Assembly (NCBI GenBank): GCA_913052635.1
Contig: CAJXDE010000010.1
Location: 1-36,893 of the forward strand
Origin: an uncultured Halieaceae bacterium
GTDB lineage: Bacteria; Pseudomonadota; Gammaproteobacteria; Pseudomonadales; Halieaceae
Reading direction: 5' to 3'
Length of the DNA: 36,893 nt
This document shows, piece after piece, positions 23,495 to 31,114 of this stretch; positions within the stretch are counted from its first letter, which is position 1, and the number at the start of each line of letters is the position of its first letter. A model generated the notes under the pieces. That model was not told the origin of the DNA and did no database searches. It saw nothing but the letters and a program-made list of their open reading frames with translations. The position numbers and the translations under genes are program-made.

Positions 23495-25555
23495 TCAAGC
23501 TGACGGTGCTATCAGGATGTTGCCGAACTTGTCGACGTTGCCGGTATGACCGGACAGGATGACCGTGGTCGAATCCATCTCGAGTACGATCGCGGGTCCA
23601 TCGATTTTGTTACCGGCTTTCAGCTGATCCCGTCGGTAAAGGTTTGCTTCCATATTTTTGCCGTCCATGAAGACTTTTGACGTCCCGATCTTGGCGGCCG
23701 CGACCGGTGTGCGGCTGCCAGAGCCAGTCACTTTCTTCGCGTCGATTTCGGCGCTCTTGCCTTGCGCCACCGCACGGACATTCACAATTTCCTTGTCCGC
23801 ATCGAGCGCAAAGGTAAATAGCTGTCGATGCATGTCATCAAAAGGATCGCCAATTACCGACAAGCCCTTGGACTTCAGCTTCTTGAGGTCGAAGTCGACT
23901 GTCAGCGTGAGTCCTTGCCCCGAATAACGAATATCCGCCTGGTAGGTCACCGAACGATGTGCCTTGGGAACGCCTTCTTTTTCCAGCGTTTTGAGCGCCT
24001 TATTCGCCAGCTGTTGATAGGTTTTGGTCAGCTCGGAGGGCGAGATGTTGGCGAAACGCCGGATAAAGGTTCGCGACGCCTCGTCACGCACGCGCGTGGT
24101 CGCGTCCCCGTAAGCGCAGAGCACACCCGGACCAGGGGGAATGATCACCGGCCAGCTATTCATTAACTTACCGAGTGCGTTGGCGTGCAGAGGGCCCGCG
24201 CCGCCAAACCCGATCAGTGCGAAGTCGCGGGGGTCAAAACCCTGCTCCACTGAAACCAGTCGGAGTGCGCCGTACATGTTCTCGTTCACAATATCGATGA
24301 TGCCCGCAGCGGCGCGCTTCACTGAAATACCTAACGCGTCTGCAACCGGCTTGATCGCCTTTTCAGCGAGGTCCTTGCGAATTTCCATATCGCCACCCAG
24401 CCGCACTTCGCTGGGCAAGTAGCCAAGCACCACATTGGCGTCGGTTACGGTCGGCAGGTCGCCACCTTTGTTGTAGACAGCCGGTCCAGGTTCGGCGCCG
24501 GCACTTTCCGGACCCACACGTAATGCTCCCGTGAGCTCGGGCACGTGAGCGATCGAGCCGCCCCCGGCACCGACGGTGCGCACGTCGACCGAGGATGCTC
24601 TCACGGTCACGTCGCCAACGGTTGTCTCTCTCCGCAACTGTGCATTGCTGTCCTGCACCAGTGCCACATCGGTAGAGGTGCCGCCCATATCGAAGGTCAG
24701 CAGGTTTTCAAATCCCGCCTGTTTGGCGACCCAAACGGCACCGGATACACCACCAGCGGGCCCCGACATCAGCAGATTGACTGGCAGGGATTGGGCGACC
24801 TTGGCCGAGGCCATGCCCCCGTCAGAGCGGAGGATGTGAAGCTTCACGTCCTTCATTTTGGCTTTGAGTTTTCGCTCGAGGCTTTTCACGTACGCAGCAA
24901 CTTTAGGCCGGACGTAGGAGTTAGCCACCGTCGTAATCGTTCGCTCGTATTCCTGCATCTCTGGCACCACGTCGTAAGAGAGCGAGACCGGAATACCGGG
25001 TAGCACCTGCTTGGCGATTTTCTCGACTTCCTTTTCGTGGGCTGGGTTGGCGTAGGAATTCACCAGCGAGATCGTCAACGCCTCGATATTTTCTTTCTTG
25101 AGCCGTTTCAGCTCTCTGGTCAATGAAGTCTTATTCAGCTTTCGCACCACAGAGCCGTCGGCTCCCATGCGCTCGTCAGCCTCAATCGTGCACGAGAGCG
25201 GGGCAAGTGGTTGGCTCTTGTTGTAGATCACCCAACCACCCAGGCCGCCCGGCACGTAAGAGCGCGCGATCTGCAGTACCTGTCTATAGCCTTTAGTGGT
25301 CACCAATCCGACTTTAGCCCCGGTTCCGGTCAGCACCGTATTCGTCGCGACCGTGGTGCCGTGCATAACCTGCGCGATTTCAGAGGGGTCTACTCCGGCG
25401 TTGTCGCAGACCTTTGCAACACCGTTCATGACGCCGATCGATGAATCAGAGGGGGTACTTGGGACTTTCGCTGTGTGGATGGAACCCGATTTCTCATCAA
25501 CGAGAATCAGGTCGGTAAATGTGCCGCCGACGTCGACACCAAGACGATAAGGCAT
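23495..25555 (-). CDS. Hydantoinase A/oxoprolinase-family ATPase subunit (HyuA)
   Basis: 686 residues with an actin-like ATPase fold. The phosphate-binding motif is GVDVGGTFTDLILVDE at the N-terminus; MHGTTVATNTVL, FDMGGTSTDVALV, VGAGGGSIAHV and GFGGAGPLHA follow in the expected order. GAGGAGG precedes the ATG. With HyuB it should form an ATP-dependent enzyme that opens a cyclic amide (hydantoin, oxoproline) or activates a ketone for carboxylation. The upstream region is shared with the divergent CaiB 3 gene and contains operator-like site 3, so both directions may be controlled together. A terminator after hyuB limits the operon to these two genes. Confidence 0.93.
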   Translation of the reverse strand: MPYRLGVDVGGTFTDLILVDEKSGSIHTAKVPSTPSDSSIGVMNGVAKVCDNAGVDPSEIAQVMHGTTVATNTVLTGTGAKVGLVTTKGYRQVLQIARSYVPGGLGGWVIYNKSQPLAPLSCTIEADERMGADGSVVRKLNKTSLTRELKRLKKENIEALTISLVNSYANPAHEKEVEKIAKQVLPGIPVSLSYDVVPEMQEYERTITTVANSYVRPKVAAYVKSLERKLKAKMKDVKLHILRSDGGMASAKVAQSLPVNLLMSGPAGGVSGAVWVAKQAGFENLLTFDMGGTSTDVALVQDSNAQLRRETTVGDVTVRASSVDVRTVGAGGGSIAHVPELTGALRVGPESAGAEPGPAVYNKGGDLPTVTDANVVLGYLPSEVRLGGDMEIRKDLAEKAIKPVADALGISVKRAAAGIIDIVNENMYGALRLVSVEQGFDPRDFALIGFGGAGPLHANALGKLMNSWPVIIPPGPGVLCAYGDATTRVRDEASRTFIRRFANISPSELTKTYQQLANKALKTLEKEGVPKAHRSVTYQADIRYSGQGLTLTVDFDLKKLKSKGLSVIGDPFDDMHRQLFTFALDADKEIVNVRAVAQGKSAEIDAKKVTGSGSRTPVAAAKIGTSKVFMDGKNMEANLYRRDQLKAGNKIDGPAIVLEMDSTTVILSGHTGNVDKFGNILIAPSA

Positions 25556-25646
25556 GATTGGCCTCCTCTTGTTATAGATCTTCTATTGATCGCAATGCGA
25601 GTCGCAGGGTTCAGAAAACTGCGAGTGCTCAGCGGCACTCAAAACA

Positions 25647-25660
25647 ATTGACCGGACATT
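25647..25660. promoter_or_regulatory. Operator-like site 3 (ATTGACCGGACATT)
   Basis: 12 of 14 matches to AATGTCCGGACATT. It lies between the divergent hyuA (91 bases away) and CaiB 3 (94 bases away) starts, so it can act on both. Confidence 0.6.
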
Positions 25661-25754
25661 TGCTACAATTCCGCTTCCAATCCAAAGATGCACCAATCTG
25701 CAGACAGGTGCAAGGTATCATCCCTCTCACATCCGAGATTCGCTGGAGCCCACC

Positions 25755-26939
25755 ATGATGAAACCCCTCGCCGGCATTCGTGTACTGGCTATTGAGCAGT
25801 TTGGCGCGGGCCCCTATGGGTCGATGTATCTCGCCGAACTGGGAGCCGAGGTGATCAAGATCGAGAATCGCGCCACGGGCGGCGACCCATCGCGTCAGTC
25901 AGGGTCAGTTACCCTTGCCGATGACGACAGCGCCTACTTTCAGGCATTTAACCTCGCCAAAAAAAGCGTGACGCTGAATCTCAAAAGCGACGAGGGCCGC
26001 GCGCTGTTTCATGAACTGGTCAAAAAGAGCGACGTGGTCTGGAACAATCTGCGCGGCAGCCAGCCCGCGAAGATGGGGCTGACCTATGATGACCTCAAAG
26101 GCGTCAAGCCCAACATTATTTGCACACACATCTCGGCCTACGGACGGGATAACGACCGCGCTGATTGGCCGGGCTATGACTACCTGATGCAAGCCGAGTG
26201 CGGTTTTTTATCAGTGACCGGCGAGCCCGGTACGCCACCCTCCCGCTTTGGCTTGTCGATGATCGATTTCATGACCGGAGTCGTGGCGGCGCTGGGCTGC
26301 GTCTCGGCACTGTTGGCGCGACCCAACCAGGGCGGACGCGACGTGGATATCAGCCTGTTTGATGTGGCGCTACACCAGCTGACCTATCCCGGCACCTGGT
26401 ACCTCAACCACGGCATCGAGACGGGTCGCGTGGCGCGGTCGGCCCACCCCTACAACACGCCGGTGCAACTTTATAAAACCCGCGACGGCTGGATCTTCAT
26501 CATGTGCATGACAGACAAGTTTTGGCAGCTGCTGCTGGAACGCTCGGAGCACACAGAATTGGCAGATGATCCCCGCTTTAATTCCATAGCCGGGCGCGCG
26601 GAAAACCGCGATGCCTTGACCGAGGTTCTGGACGAGATCTTCCAGACACAAGACACCGACCACTGGTTCGAAAAGCTACAGACCTACATTCCCGTGGCGC
26701 CGGTGTTCGACTTACCCAACGCTTTAGACAATCCCTTCGTGGCCTCCATCGGTATGATGCAAACCATGACCCACCGCGAGTTCGGCGAGTATCGGGGCCT
26801 GAGCAATCCCATCAAGATCGATCAGCAGCGCCTGCAGACACATTGCGGCGCCGGCCTCGGGGCGGATAATCAGGAGATTCTCGGTGAGGAATTGGGCGTG
26901 GGAGATCTCGAGAATTTGGCCGCACGAGGGATTATCTAA
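25755..26939 (+). CDS. CaiB/BaiF-family (type III) CoA-transferase 3
   Basis: 394 residues: LAGIRVLAIEQFGAGPYGSM, LGAEVIKIENRATGGD, SVTLNLKSDEGR and GRDVDISLFDVALHQL. The catalytic Asp is Asp171 in RFGLSMIDFMTGVVAALG. The usual ENFRPG is WNNLRGSQPAKMG, which marks a different subgroup from the two transferases at 13-15 kb. GGAG is six bases before the ATG. It is divergent from hyuA, so the CoA donor step may be linked to the product of HyuAB. The acceptor acid is unknown. The alpha/beta-hydrolase-fold gene converges on it. Confidence 0.93.
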   Translation: MMKPLAGIRVLAIEQFGAGPYGSMYLAELGAEVIKIENRATGGDPSRQSGSVTLADDDSAYFQAFNLAKKSVTLNLKSDEGRALFHELVKKSDVVWNNLRGSQPAKMGLTYDDLKGVKPNIICTHISAYGRDNDRADWPGYDYLMQAECGFLSVTGEPGTPPSRFGLSMIDFMTGVVAALGCVSALLARPNQGGRDVDISLFDVALHQLTYPGTWYLNHGIETGRVARSAHPYNTPVQLYKTRDGWIFIMCMTDKFWQLLLERSEHTELADDPRFNSIAGRAENRDALTEVLDEIFQTQDTDHWFEKLQTYIPVAPVFDLPNALDNPFVASIGMMQTMTHREFGEYRGLSNPIKIDQQRLQTHCGAGLGADNQEILGEELGVGDLENLAARGII

Positions 26940-26952
26940 GCACCACTGACTC

Positions 26953-27756
26953 TCAATGAGCCCCTAAGAAGTCGAAGAGGATCCTGCCGAAGGCAATCTT
27001 CTCTTCTTTGCCAGCCACCACGTGGGCGACATCATCCATGGTGACCCCCACCGAGTTTCTGAGCCCCTCCTCGAGAGGCTTGGTAGTCCGAGGCCCGGTG
27101 ATAATGTCTTCCCCCGCGTGAATCACCAGTGTCGGCGCCTCGATATCACCAAGGTGGGGCCGAATATCATGTCCCCGGCATGCTTGCACAAAGCGCAGGT
27201 GGGTTTGGATACGACCCTCGAGCGCACCCCATACACCGCCGCTACCGAGCAGCTTTTCGCGGTTGGCATTGTAGTAATCGGGCTTGAACGACAGGGAGGC
27301 TACCATCGACTGAAAGGCGTGGAATCCCGCGTGTTCGTGGATGTCACCAAAGGCCTGAAGGTGGTCGGAGAGCATGGGATCGGCCCAGGTCCAGCAACCC
27401 ATATTCACCATGCAGCGCACCAGATCAGGCCGCTTAACCGCTACCCACTGACCGATACACGCCCCAATGCCCACCAGCCCTACGAAGTACACCGACTTCA
27501 TGTTGAGGTGGTCCAAAAGGCCAATGATGTCGTCGGCAAACAGTTGCGTAGAGGGTTCCATCGAGTAGTCATCGATTGACTCACCGAGGCCCCGGTAATC
27601 AATGATGACGGTGGAGAACTGATCGGTCATGCCCCTCGCCAGATAATGATGCCGGCCGTGACAGAAGGTATCCCAGCCACCGATGTAAACGGCTGGCGGA
27701 CCATCACCATGCACCTCGTAGTACATGTCGTGTCCGTTGATCTGGGCAATAGGCAT
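26953..27756 (-). CDS. Alpha/beta-hydrolase-fold protein lacking the serine nucleophile
   Basis: 267 residues. The fold signatures are clear: MYYEVHGDGPPAVYIGGWD (oxyanion strand), VIIDYRGLGES, the strand before the elbow SVYFVGL, an acid at Asp217 (HAGEDIITGPR) and His245 (DDVAHVV). The elbow, normally GxSxG, reads GLVGIGACIG (93-102) with no Ser; the nearest nucleophile is Cys100 in GACIG, three residues later than expected. It may therefore be a Cys-type, cofactor-free oxygenase-like or non-catalytic member. AGGAG precedes the ATG. It lies 77 bases after the isochorismatase-family gene on the same strand, an order that recalls RutB/RutD-type or NicF/NicD-type amidase pairs. Confidence 0.85.
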   Translation of the reverse strand: MPIAQINGHDMYYEVHGDGPPAVYIGGWDTFCHGRHHYLARGMTDQFSTVIIDYRGLGESIDDYSMEPSTQLFADDIIGLLDHLNMKSVYFVGLVGIGACIGQWVAVKRPDLVRCMVNMGCWTWADPMLSDHLQAFGDIHEHAGFHAFQSMVASLSFKPDYYNANREKLLGSGGVWGALEGRIQTHLRFVQACRGHDIRPHLGDIEAPTLVIHAGEDIITGPRTTKPLEEGLRNSVGVTMDDVAHVVAGKEEKIAFGRILFDFLGAH

Positions 27757-27833
27757 GTTTGTTCTCCTAGCGGGTAAGCGAATTCATTGGTGTTTCGTTA
27801 AGTTGGCAGGCGCTGAGCGACCAAAGCGATGGC

Positions 27834-28451
27834 TCAGAGTCCATTGATATGTGCCAGCACGCTCTCCAGATCAGTGACATCGGCATAGCGTCTACCCACG
27901 TCGCGGAGGTTGCTCGCATGGGCCTCCTCGTCCTGATCACCACAGCAGTCAGCAGGGACGATGGTGCGGTAGCCGGCTGAGAAGCTGTCCACGATTGAGG
28001 CGCGCACACACCCCGAGGTCGTGCAACCAGTGATGATAGTGGTGTCGATACAATGCGTGACCAACCAAGGTTTGAGCGGCGTCTCATAAAAAATGGAGGG
28101 CGCCGTTTTAATAAACTGGAAGATGTAGTCATCGTCCCGGATGCGTGGGTCTAGCTCAGTGCAGGGATGCCCGTGGTAGAAGCTGCCGTCGTAGAGTGAG
28201 TCGATCTTCCAATAGGTCATTTCGTCAGGACCGCCCCAGGACACCGCGCAGGAAGCAACAGGAATACCCTTGGCCCTGCAGGCCGCGAGCAGTACCGCCG
28301 TGTTATCCACCGCACGTTGCACGTGGTCGCTACGGCCCAGTGGATTGCTGGCGTCGGTAAAGCCCTGCTGGAAATCGACCATCACGAGCGCTGGCCGCTC
28401 ACCAAATCCGATATCGCGCTGACCGTAGCCAGCCTCTGCAAATTTATCCAT
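27834..28451 (-). CDS. Isochorismatase-family amidase (N-carbamoylsarcosine/maleamate amidase-like)
   Basis: 205 residues of the cysteine hydrolase family. The catalytic triad is visible: Asp26 (LVMVDFQQGF), Lys115 (FIKTAPS) and Cys148 (GCTTSGCVRAS). The N-terminal GFGERPALVMVDFQQGFTD, DPRIRDDDYIF and the IVPADCCGD...A..ANL pattern are closest, from memory, to N-carbamoylsarcosine amidohydrolase and maleamate amidohydrolase, which release ammonia from a carbamoyl or amide group. It is soluble. It is divergent from another isochorismatase-family gene, with a weak operator-like site between them, and precedes the alpha/beta-fold gene. Confidence 0.9.
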   Translation of the reverse strand: MDKFAEAGYGQRDIGFGERPALVMVDFQQGFTDASNPLGRSDHVQRAVDNTAVLLAACRAKGIPVASCAVSWGGPDEMTYWKIDSLYDGSFYHGHPCTELDPRIRDDDYIFQFIKTAPSIFYETPLKPWLVTHCIDTTIITGCTTSGCVRASIVDSFSAGYRTIVPADCCGDQDEEAHASNLRDVGRRYADVTDLESVLAHINGL

Positions 28452-28502
28452 GGTCGCGGGGTTCCGTTGTCTTGGTCACGTCGGTCACGCAATATGACTT
28501 AG

Positions 28503-28516
28503 AATGTACGGATGTT
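28503..28516. promoter_or_regulatory. Operator-like site 4 (AATGTACGGATGTT, weak)
   Basis: 11 of 14 matches to AATGTCCGGACATT. It lies between the divergent isochorismatase-family genes. An ATG inside it (28504) is in frame with the rightward gene but has no ribosome binding site. Confidence 0.42.
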
Positions 28517-28536
28517 TCAAGGACGGCGATCCCGCT

Positions 28537-29220
28537 ATGAGCCAGCCCAGCTTTATTGACAACTTCAGCCAGCAGTTTTCCCTCGAGCCCCGTCGTACAG
28601 CCCTGCTCGTCATCGATATGCAGAACGCCACCGGCAATCGCAACATGGGGCTTGGCAAACTCCTGGCTGAACAGGGCCAGAGCGAGTCGGCGCAATATCG
28701 CTTTGATCGCATCGATAAACTGCTGATCCCCAACATCCAAAAACTCATCGCGGGGTTTCGCGAGGCCGGCGCACACGTGATCTGGATTACCTATGGGGCC
28801 AACGCATCAGATGCCAGCGACGCGCCCCATCACATCGCCCCGATCATCAAAGCCACCAACAACATTGCGGGTCAGCCCGAACACGAGGTGGTCGATGCGC
28901 TGAAGCCCGGACCAGGTGATCTGGTGTTGAACAAGACAACGCAGGGAGCGTTCCGCTCGACCGCGCTGGACAGCTCGCTTCGCGCACTGGGTGTCGATAC
29001 CGTGGTCTCTACCGGTGTCTCCACCAACAACTGTGTTGCCATGACGTCGATGGAGGCCTGCGATCTGCAATATCGCGTGGTGGTGACCAGCGACGCCACC
29101 GGCACCGATAGCGAAGAGATGCAGGAAGCCACGCTGACCATGCTGAAACGACTTTGGTCCCGCGTCCTGACAACCGACGAAGTCCTCAGCGAACTCACTG
29201 CTGGGGGAAGCCGCACCTGA
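28537..29220 (+). CDS. Isochorismatase-family cysteine hydrolase 2
   Basis: 227 residues from the ATG at 28537; an ATG at 28504 would add 11 residues but falls within operator-like site 4. The triad is Asp27 (LLVIDMQNAT), Lys133 (LNKTTQGAF) and Cys166 (STNNCVAM). It is clearly a different subgroup from its divergent neighbour (no CTTSGC). Related enzymes hydrolyse amides, ureides (biuret, ureidoacrylate) or isochorismate; the substrate is not known. Its stop overlaps the proposed CTG start of the EamA transporter gene (CTGA), so the two are probably translationally coupled, suggesting that the exporter or importer handles its substrate or product. Confidence 0.88.
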   Translation: MSQPSFIDNFSQQFSLEPRRTALLVIDMQNATGNRNMGLGKLLAEQGQSESAQYRFDRIDKLLIPNIQKLIAGFREAGAHVIWITYGANASDASDAPHHIAPIIKATNNIAGQPEHEVVDALKPGPGDLVLNKTTQGAFRSTALDSSLRALGVDTVVSTGVSTNNCVAMTSMEACDLQYRVVVTSDATGTDSEEMQEATLTMLKRLWSRVLTTDEVLSELTAGGSRT

Positions 29221-30134
29221 CCGCCTTCCAAAACCCCCGTCTGATTGGCGGGCTGTTGGTAGCCATCGGGGCGGTCCTGCTAGCCGCCAAGGGGCTCTTC
29301 GCAAAAGCCCTATATAACATGGGCCTCAGCTTTCACGACGTCGCCGCCATTCGCTCGGTACTGGCGGTGCCGGGCTTCGCGCTGCTGGCGTGGCTATATC
29401 GGAGTACAACCACAGCGGAGCGGGACGCCACCTCCCGGCGCGACGACCTGCTTCTCGCCCTCTTTGCCGGATTCCTTTGCTACTATCTCGGGGCACTGGC
29501 GAATTTTTATGCCCTGACCATCATCGACGCCAGCGTCGAGCGGCCATTGCTGTTTGCCTACCCCATCTTCGTGGTCATCATTACCACGCTCATTTCGCGG
29601 CAGCCCCCCTCGGCAAGAGTGCTACTCGCGTTGCTGCTGACCACGCTGGGGGTCGTACTGGTGACCGGCACCTTAAACGCCCGCCTCTCGGCCAGCCAAT
29701 GGTCTGGCATGGCGTGGATACTGTTCTGCTCACTGAGCATCGCCGTTTACACCCTCATCAGCGGTGAACTGACCCAGCGGCTGGGCAGCGGCCTATTTAC
29801 GCTGACTGCCATGACCGCAGCCGCAGTCGGCATGTCCGTCCACTATCAAATTTTCGCAGGCTGGGAGAATGTCGATCTATCCGTTGCCGCCTGGTGGACG
29901 CTCGCAGCGTTGGTGGTCTTCTCTACCGTTTTGCCGCTATTCCTCATGGCCGAGGGCGTGCGCCGAGTCGGCGCTTCCAAGGCCTCGCTGATCAGTACAC
30001 TCGGGCCACCCGCCACTGCCATCATGGCGCAGGAGCTCACAGGCGAGGTTCTCACCCCAGCCCAATGGCTTGGCATTGCACTAGTATTAATCGGGGTCAT
30101 GGCACTCGAGTTCAGGCGCCAGCGACCCACCTGA
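29217..30134 (+). CDS. EamA-family (DMT superfamily) transporter
   Basis: Inner membrane carrier with about ten helices in two repeated EamA domains (first ends near LISRQPPSA, second near LIGVMALEFRRQ). The second half contains the signature GVRRVGASKASLISTLGPPATAIMAQELTGE. No ATG or GTG lies near the expected N-terminus. A CTG at 29217 has GGGGGAAG six bases upstream and overlaps the preceding stop; it gives 305 residues, the usual family length. A TTG at 29154 in frame would add 21 hydrophilic residues and has no ribosome binding site. Direction of transport and substrate are unknown. It is coupled to the isochorismatase-family gene before it. Confidence 0.87.
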   Translation: MTAFQNPRLIGGLLVAIGAVLLAAKGLFAKALYNMGLSFHDVAAIRSVLAVPGFALLAWLYRSTTTAERDATSRRDDLLLALFAGFLCYYLGALANFYALTIIDASVERPLLFAYPIFVVIITTLISRQPPSARVLLALLLTTLGVVLVTGTLNARLSASQWSGMAWILFCSLSIAVYTLISGELTQRLGSGLFTLTAMTAAAVGMSVHYQIFAGWENVDLSVAAWWTLAALVVFSTVLPLFLMAEGVRRVGASKASLISTLGPPATAIMAQELTGEVLTPAQWLGIALVLIGVMALEFRRQRPT

Positions 30135-30173
30135 AGACCGGTTCCAGCGCGCTGTCAGTTGGTATTTCTGTCT

Positions 30174-30187
30174 AATGTCCGTACAAT
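30174..30187. promoter_or_regulatory. Operator-like site 5 (AATGTCCGTACAAT)
   Basis: 12 of 14 matches to AATGTCCGGACATT. It lies 30 bases before the preferred ATG (30217) of the dioxygenase gene; the ATG within it (30175) lacks a ribosome binding site. Confidence 0.6.
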
Positions 30188-30216
30188 TAGGCTTCACCAG
30201 ATTTGAGGCCTCGTTC

Positions 30217-31062
30217 ATGTATGGCACACGCTCACTGGGCGCTAGCTTCGGCGCTGAAGTGCTGGAGTTCCAGCTTCCCGGGACACCCTCGCAGGAGGAC
30301 ATAACGGCAGTCCGGGAGCTGTGGGCGGAGCACAAACTGCTGCTTTTCCGAAATCAGTCCTTCGATGAGGCAACGCTCGTGGGTTTCAGTCGCCAGTTCG
30401 GCGACCTTGAGATTCACGTGAGAGAGGAGTACCTCTCCCCCGAACACCCCGAGATTCTTTATGTTTCCAATATGGAACAAGACGGGCGGCGCATCGGGAT
30501 TCTTTCCGATACCGAAGTGGGTTGGCACTACGATCAGATCTACCTACCCAAGCCTGCCGTGGGTTCTCTGCTCATGGCCGATACGCTCCCCCCGGAGGGC
30601 GGCAATACGGAATTCGCGGACATGTGTGCTGCGTGGGAAACCCTACCCGAGGCAACGCGTGAGAAGTTGGACGGCTGTCTGGCCAATCAGTCCTACGAGG
30701 CCTTTAATCAGGCTTACAGCGTACCCACCAACAACAAGCAAAAAGCGCGATCGCCGGATATCCATCATCCGATTGTGCGCACGCACCCGGTAACGGGAAG
30801 AAAAGCGCTTTATCTGTGCCCCGGCATGACGACCGAGATCGTGGGCTGGGATGCTGCCGAGAGTGCCGAGATGCTGGCCTTTCTCTTTGACTGGACCACC
30901 AAACCGGAGTTTGTTTACTCACACGCCTGGCAACCCGGTGATGCACTCATGTGGGACAACGCCTGCACGATGCACCGCAGAGATCCTTTTGATCCTGCGC
31001 ATGCGCGTTTGATGAAACGCACCACCATCCTGCCACCAGCCGACTTGGCGGTGCCGTTCTAA
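30217..31062 (+). CDS. TauD/TfdA-family Fe(II)/2-oxoglutarate dioxygenase
   Basis: 281 residues from the ATG at 30217, which has GAGG eight bases upstream; an earlier ATG at 30175 lies inside operator-like site 5. The enzyme should hydroxylate a substrate while converting 2-oxoglutarate to succinate and CO2. The iron ligands are His104 and Asp106 (GWHYDQIY) and His253 (DNACTMHRRD), with conserved Arg264 (AHARLMKR) for 2-oxoglutarate. Family members act on taurine, 2,4-D, gamma-butyrobetaine and other small acids, so the substrate cannot be named. It is a single gene that converges on the HpaB-like gene. Confidence 0.93.
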   Translation: MYGTRSLGASFGAEVLEFQLPGTPSQEDITAVRELWAEHKLLLFRNQSFDEATLVGFSRQFGDLEIHVREEYLSPEHPEILYVSNMEQDGRRIGILSDTEVGWHYDQIYLPKPAVGSLLMADTLPPEGGNTEFADMCAAWETLPEATREKLDGCLANQSYEAFNQAYSVPTNNKQKARSPDIHHPIVRTHPVTGRKALYLCPGMTTEIVGWDAAESAEMLAFLFDWTTKPEFVYSHAWQPGDALMWDNACTMHRRDPFDPAHARLMKRTTILPPADLAVPF

Positions 31063-31114
31063 CCCGGGGGATTGCCAAGCCGCCCTCCTCTAACAGAGGC
31101 GTGCGGCCATGGAT

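Noticed and set aside
23545-23558. TATGACCGGACAGG, 10 of 14 matches to the operator-like motif
   Set aside because: It lies in the coding end of hyuA, within an operon that already has a site upstream, and scores below the other seven.
25648-25669. TTGACC and TACAAT before CaiB 3 as a sigma70 promoter
   Set aside because: The two hexamers are only 10 bases apart, so they cannot act together; TACAAT alone is not enough to call.
27022-27579. Plus-strand frame of 185 codons opposite the alpha/beta-fold gene
   Set aside because: Antisense to a gene with clear fold signatures and a good ribosome binding site; nothing recognisable in the translation.
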